A stretch of 5,233 nt of DNA, taken from the NCBI GenBank assembly GCA_023397045.1, contig JAEWUR010000407.1:1-5233 (forward strand), given 5' to 3'. This document shows positions 4,857 to 5,233 of the stretch, piece by piece. The translations under genes and the position numbers were made by a program. Numbering within the stretch: the stretch's first letter is position 1; every line of letters begins with the position of its first letter. Under the pieces are notes generated by a model, which made no database searches, was not told the origin of the DNA, and was given only the letters and a program-made list of their open reading frames with translations. The stretch is from Planctomycetota bacterium. Lineage in GTDB: Bacteria > Planctomycetota > Planctomycetia > Pirellulales > Thermoguttaceae.

Positions 4857-5233
4857 TCATCGTCCCTGCGCCCTGGCGACCACCGCCACGCCAACCCAAG
4901 CGGCACCGGCCTCTTTGAGAACTTTGGCGGCCTCGCTACAGGTGGCTCCGGTGGTCAACACGTCGTCGACCAGCCAGATCCTGGCCCCCTCGGCAATCGC
5001 CGGACGCCGCACCCGAAATGCCCCTCGCACGTTCTCAAACCGCCGCGACGGCGACAATTCGGCCTGCGGGCGCGTATTCAGCCGTCGTACCAGCACGTTC
5101 GAGCGGACCGGGATCTCGAGTGATTTCGCCAAACAATGGGCCAGCAAGTCCGGGCTGTTGACCCCGCGACGGAATCGCCGCCACCAGTACATCGGGATGG
5201 GCACGACGAAGTCGCCACGGTACTCGACAAGCT
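4857..5233 (-). CDS. comF: ComF-family phosphoribosyltransferase-like protein, C-terminal part
   Basis: This is the C-terminal 124 residues of a ComF/GntX-family protein with a type I phosphoribosyltransferase fold. The frame is open through the right edge, so the N-terminus, which in this family often carries a zinc-finger-like cysteine motif, is outside the window. Visible family marks are VPIPMYWWRRFRRGVNSPDL (the VP-P-RRRGxNQ-type segment), RRLNTRPQAELSPSRRFENV, the start of the FRV strand, and the PRPP-binding loop IWLVDDVLTTGAT with its two aspartates, followed by the helix SEAAKVLKEAGA. The GTG at 5204 should not be taken as the start, because the family sequence continues upstream (LVEYRGDFV). 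In Bacillus and Haemophilus ComF supports DNA uptake; in bacteria without known competence the role is unclear. The gene ends 5 bases before the REP doublet. Confidence 0.9.
   Translation of the reverse strand, partial: LVEYRGDFVVPIPMYWWRRFRRGVNSPDLLAHCLAKSLEIPVRSNVLVRRLNTRPQAELSPSRRFENVRGAFRVRRPAIAEGARIWLVDDVLTTGATCSEAAKVLKEAGAAWVGVAVVARAQGR

Noticed and set aside
4018..4899. 293-codon minus-strand frame
   Set aside because: It lies out of frame over DUF502, passes through the REP doublet and overlaps the end of comF; its arginine/glycine-rich translation has no family features.

Overview
The window looks like chromosomal DNA from a GC-rich bacterium. The planctomycete lineage (Pirellula-like) is my best guess. 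The reasons are indirect: a DUF502/COV-type membrane protein, few clear Shine-Dalgarno sites, short G/C-rich dispersed-looking repeats between genes, and small lineage-type hypothetical proteins. No rRNA, tRNA, CRISPR array, transposase gene or phage gene is visible.

Layout. Bases 1-164 are a T-rich non-coding leader that carries a good sigma70-type promoter. It reads rightward into a small helical hypothetical protein (165-416, + strand). A stretch with stable hairpins and a possible 32-residue single-pass membrane peptide (549-647, + strand) follows. From about 770 to the right edge every gene lies on the minus strand. In transcription order, right to left, these are: the C-terminal part of a ComF-family phosphoribosyltransferase (4857 to the edge), a DUF502 membrane protein (3804-4664), hemC (2659-3729), an HD-domain phosphohydrolase (1247-2662) and a 110-residue hypothetical protein (770-1102). 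The + strand pair and the minus-strand series converge at about 648-769.

How they fit together. hemC and the HD phosphohydrolase overlap by four bases (ATGA), so they are almost certainly co-transcribed and probably translationally coupled. hemC makes hydroxymethylbilane for heme and other tetrapyrroles. The HD protein resembles the SAMHD1/YwfO group that acts on (d)NTPs. No shared pathway is obvious. DUF502 lies 74 bases upstream of hemC and may feed the same transcript. The 110-residue gene has the best ribosome binding site in the window and may have its own promoter.

The most interesting non-coding structures are two. The first is a perfect 26-bp inverted repeat just after comF, built of two REP-like palindromes each with a GTAG foot. 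The second is a run of 7-bp G-rich repeats directly in front of the hemC start codon that matches the canonical G-quadruplex pattern. I see no complete new multi-gene system. The leads worth following are the REP doublet, the G4 repeat, the predicted leaderless promoter and the tiny membrane ORF.
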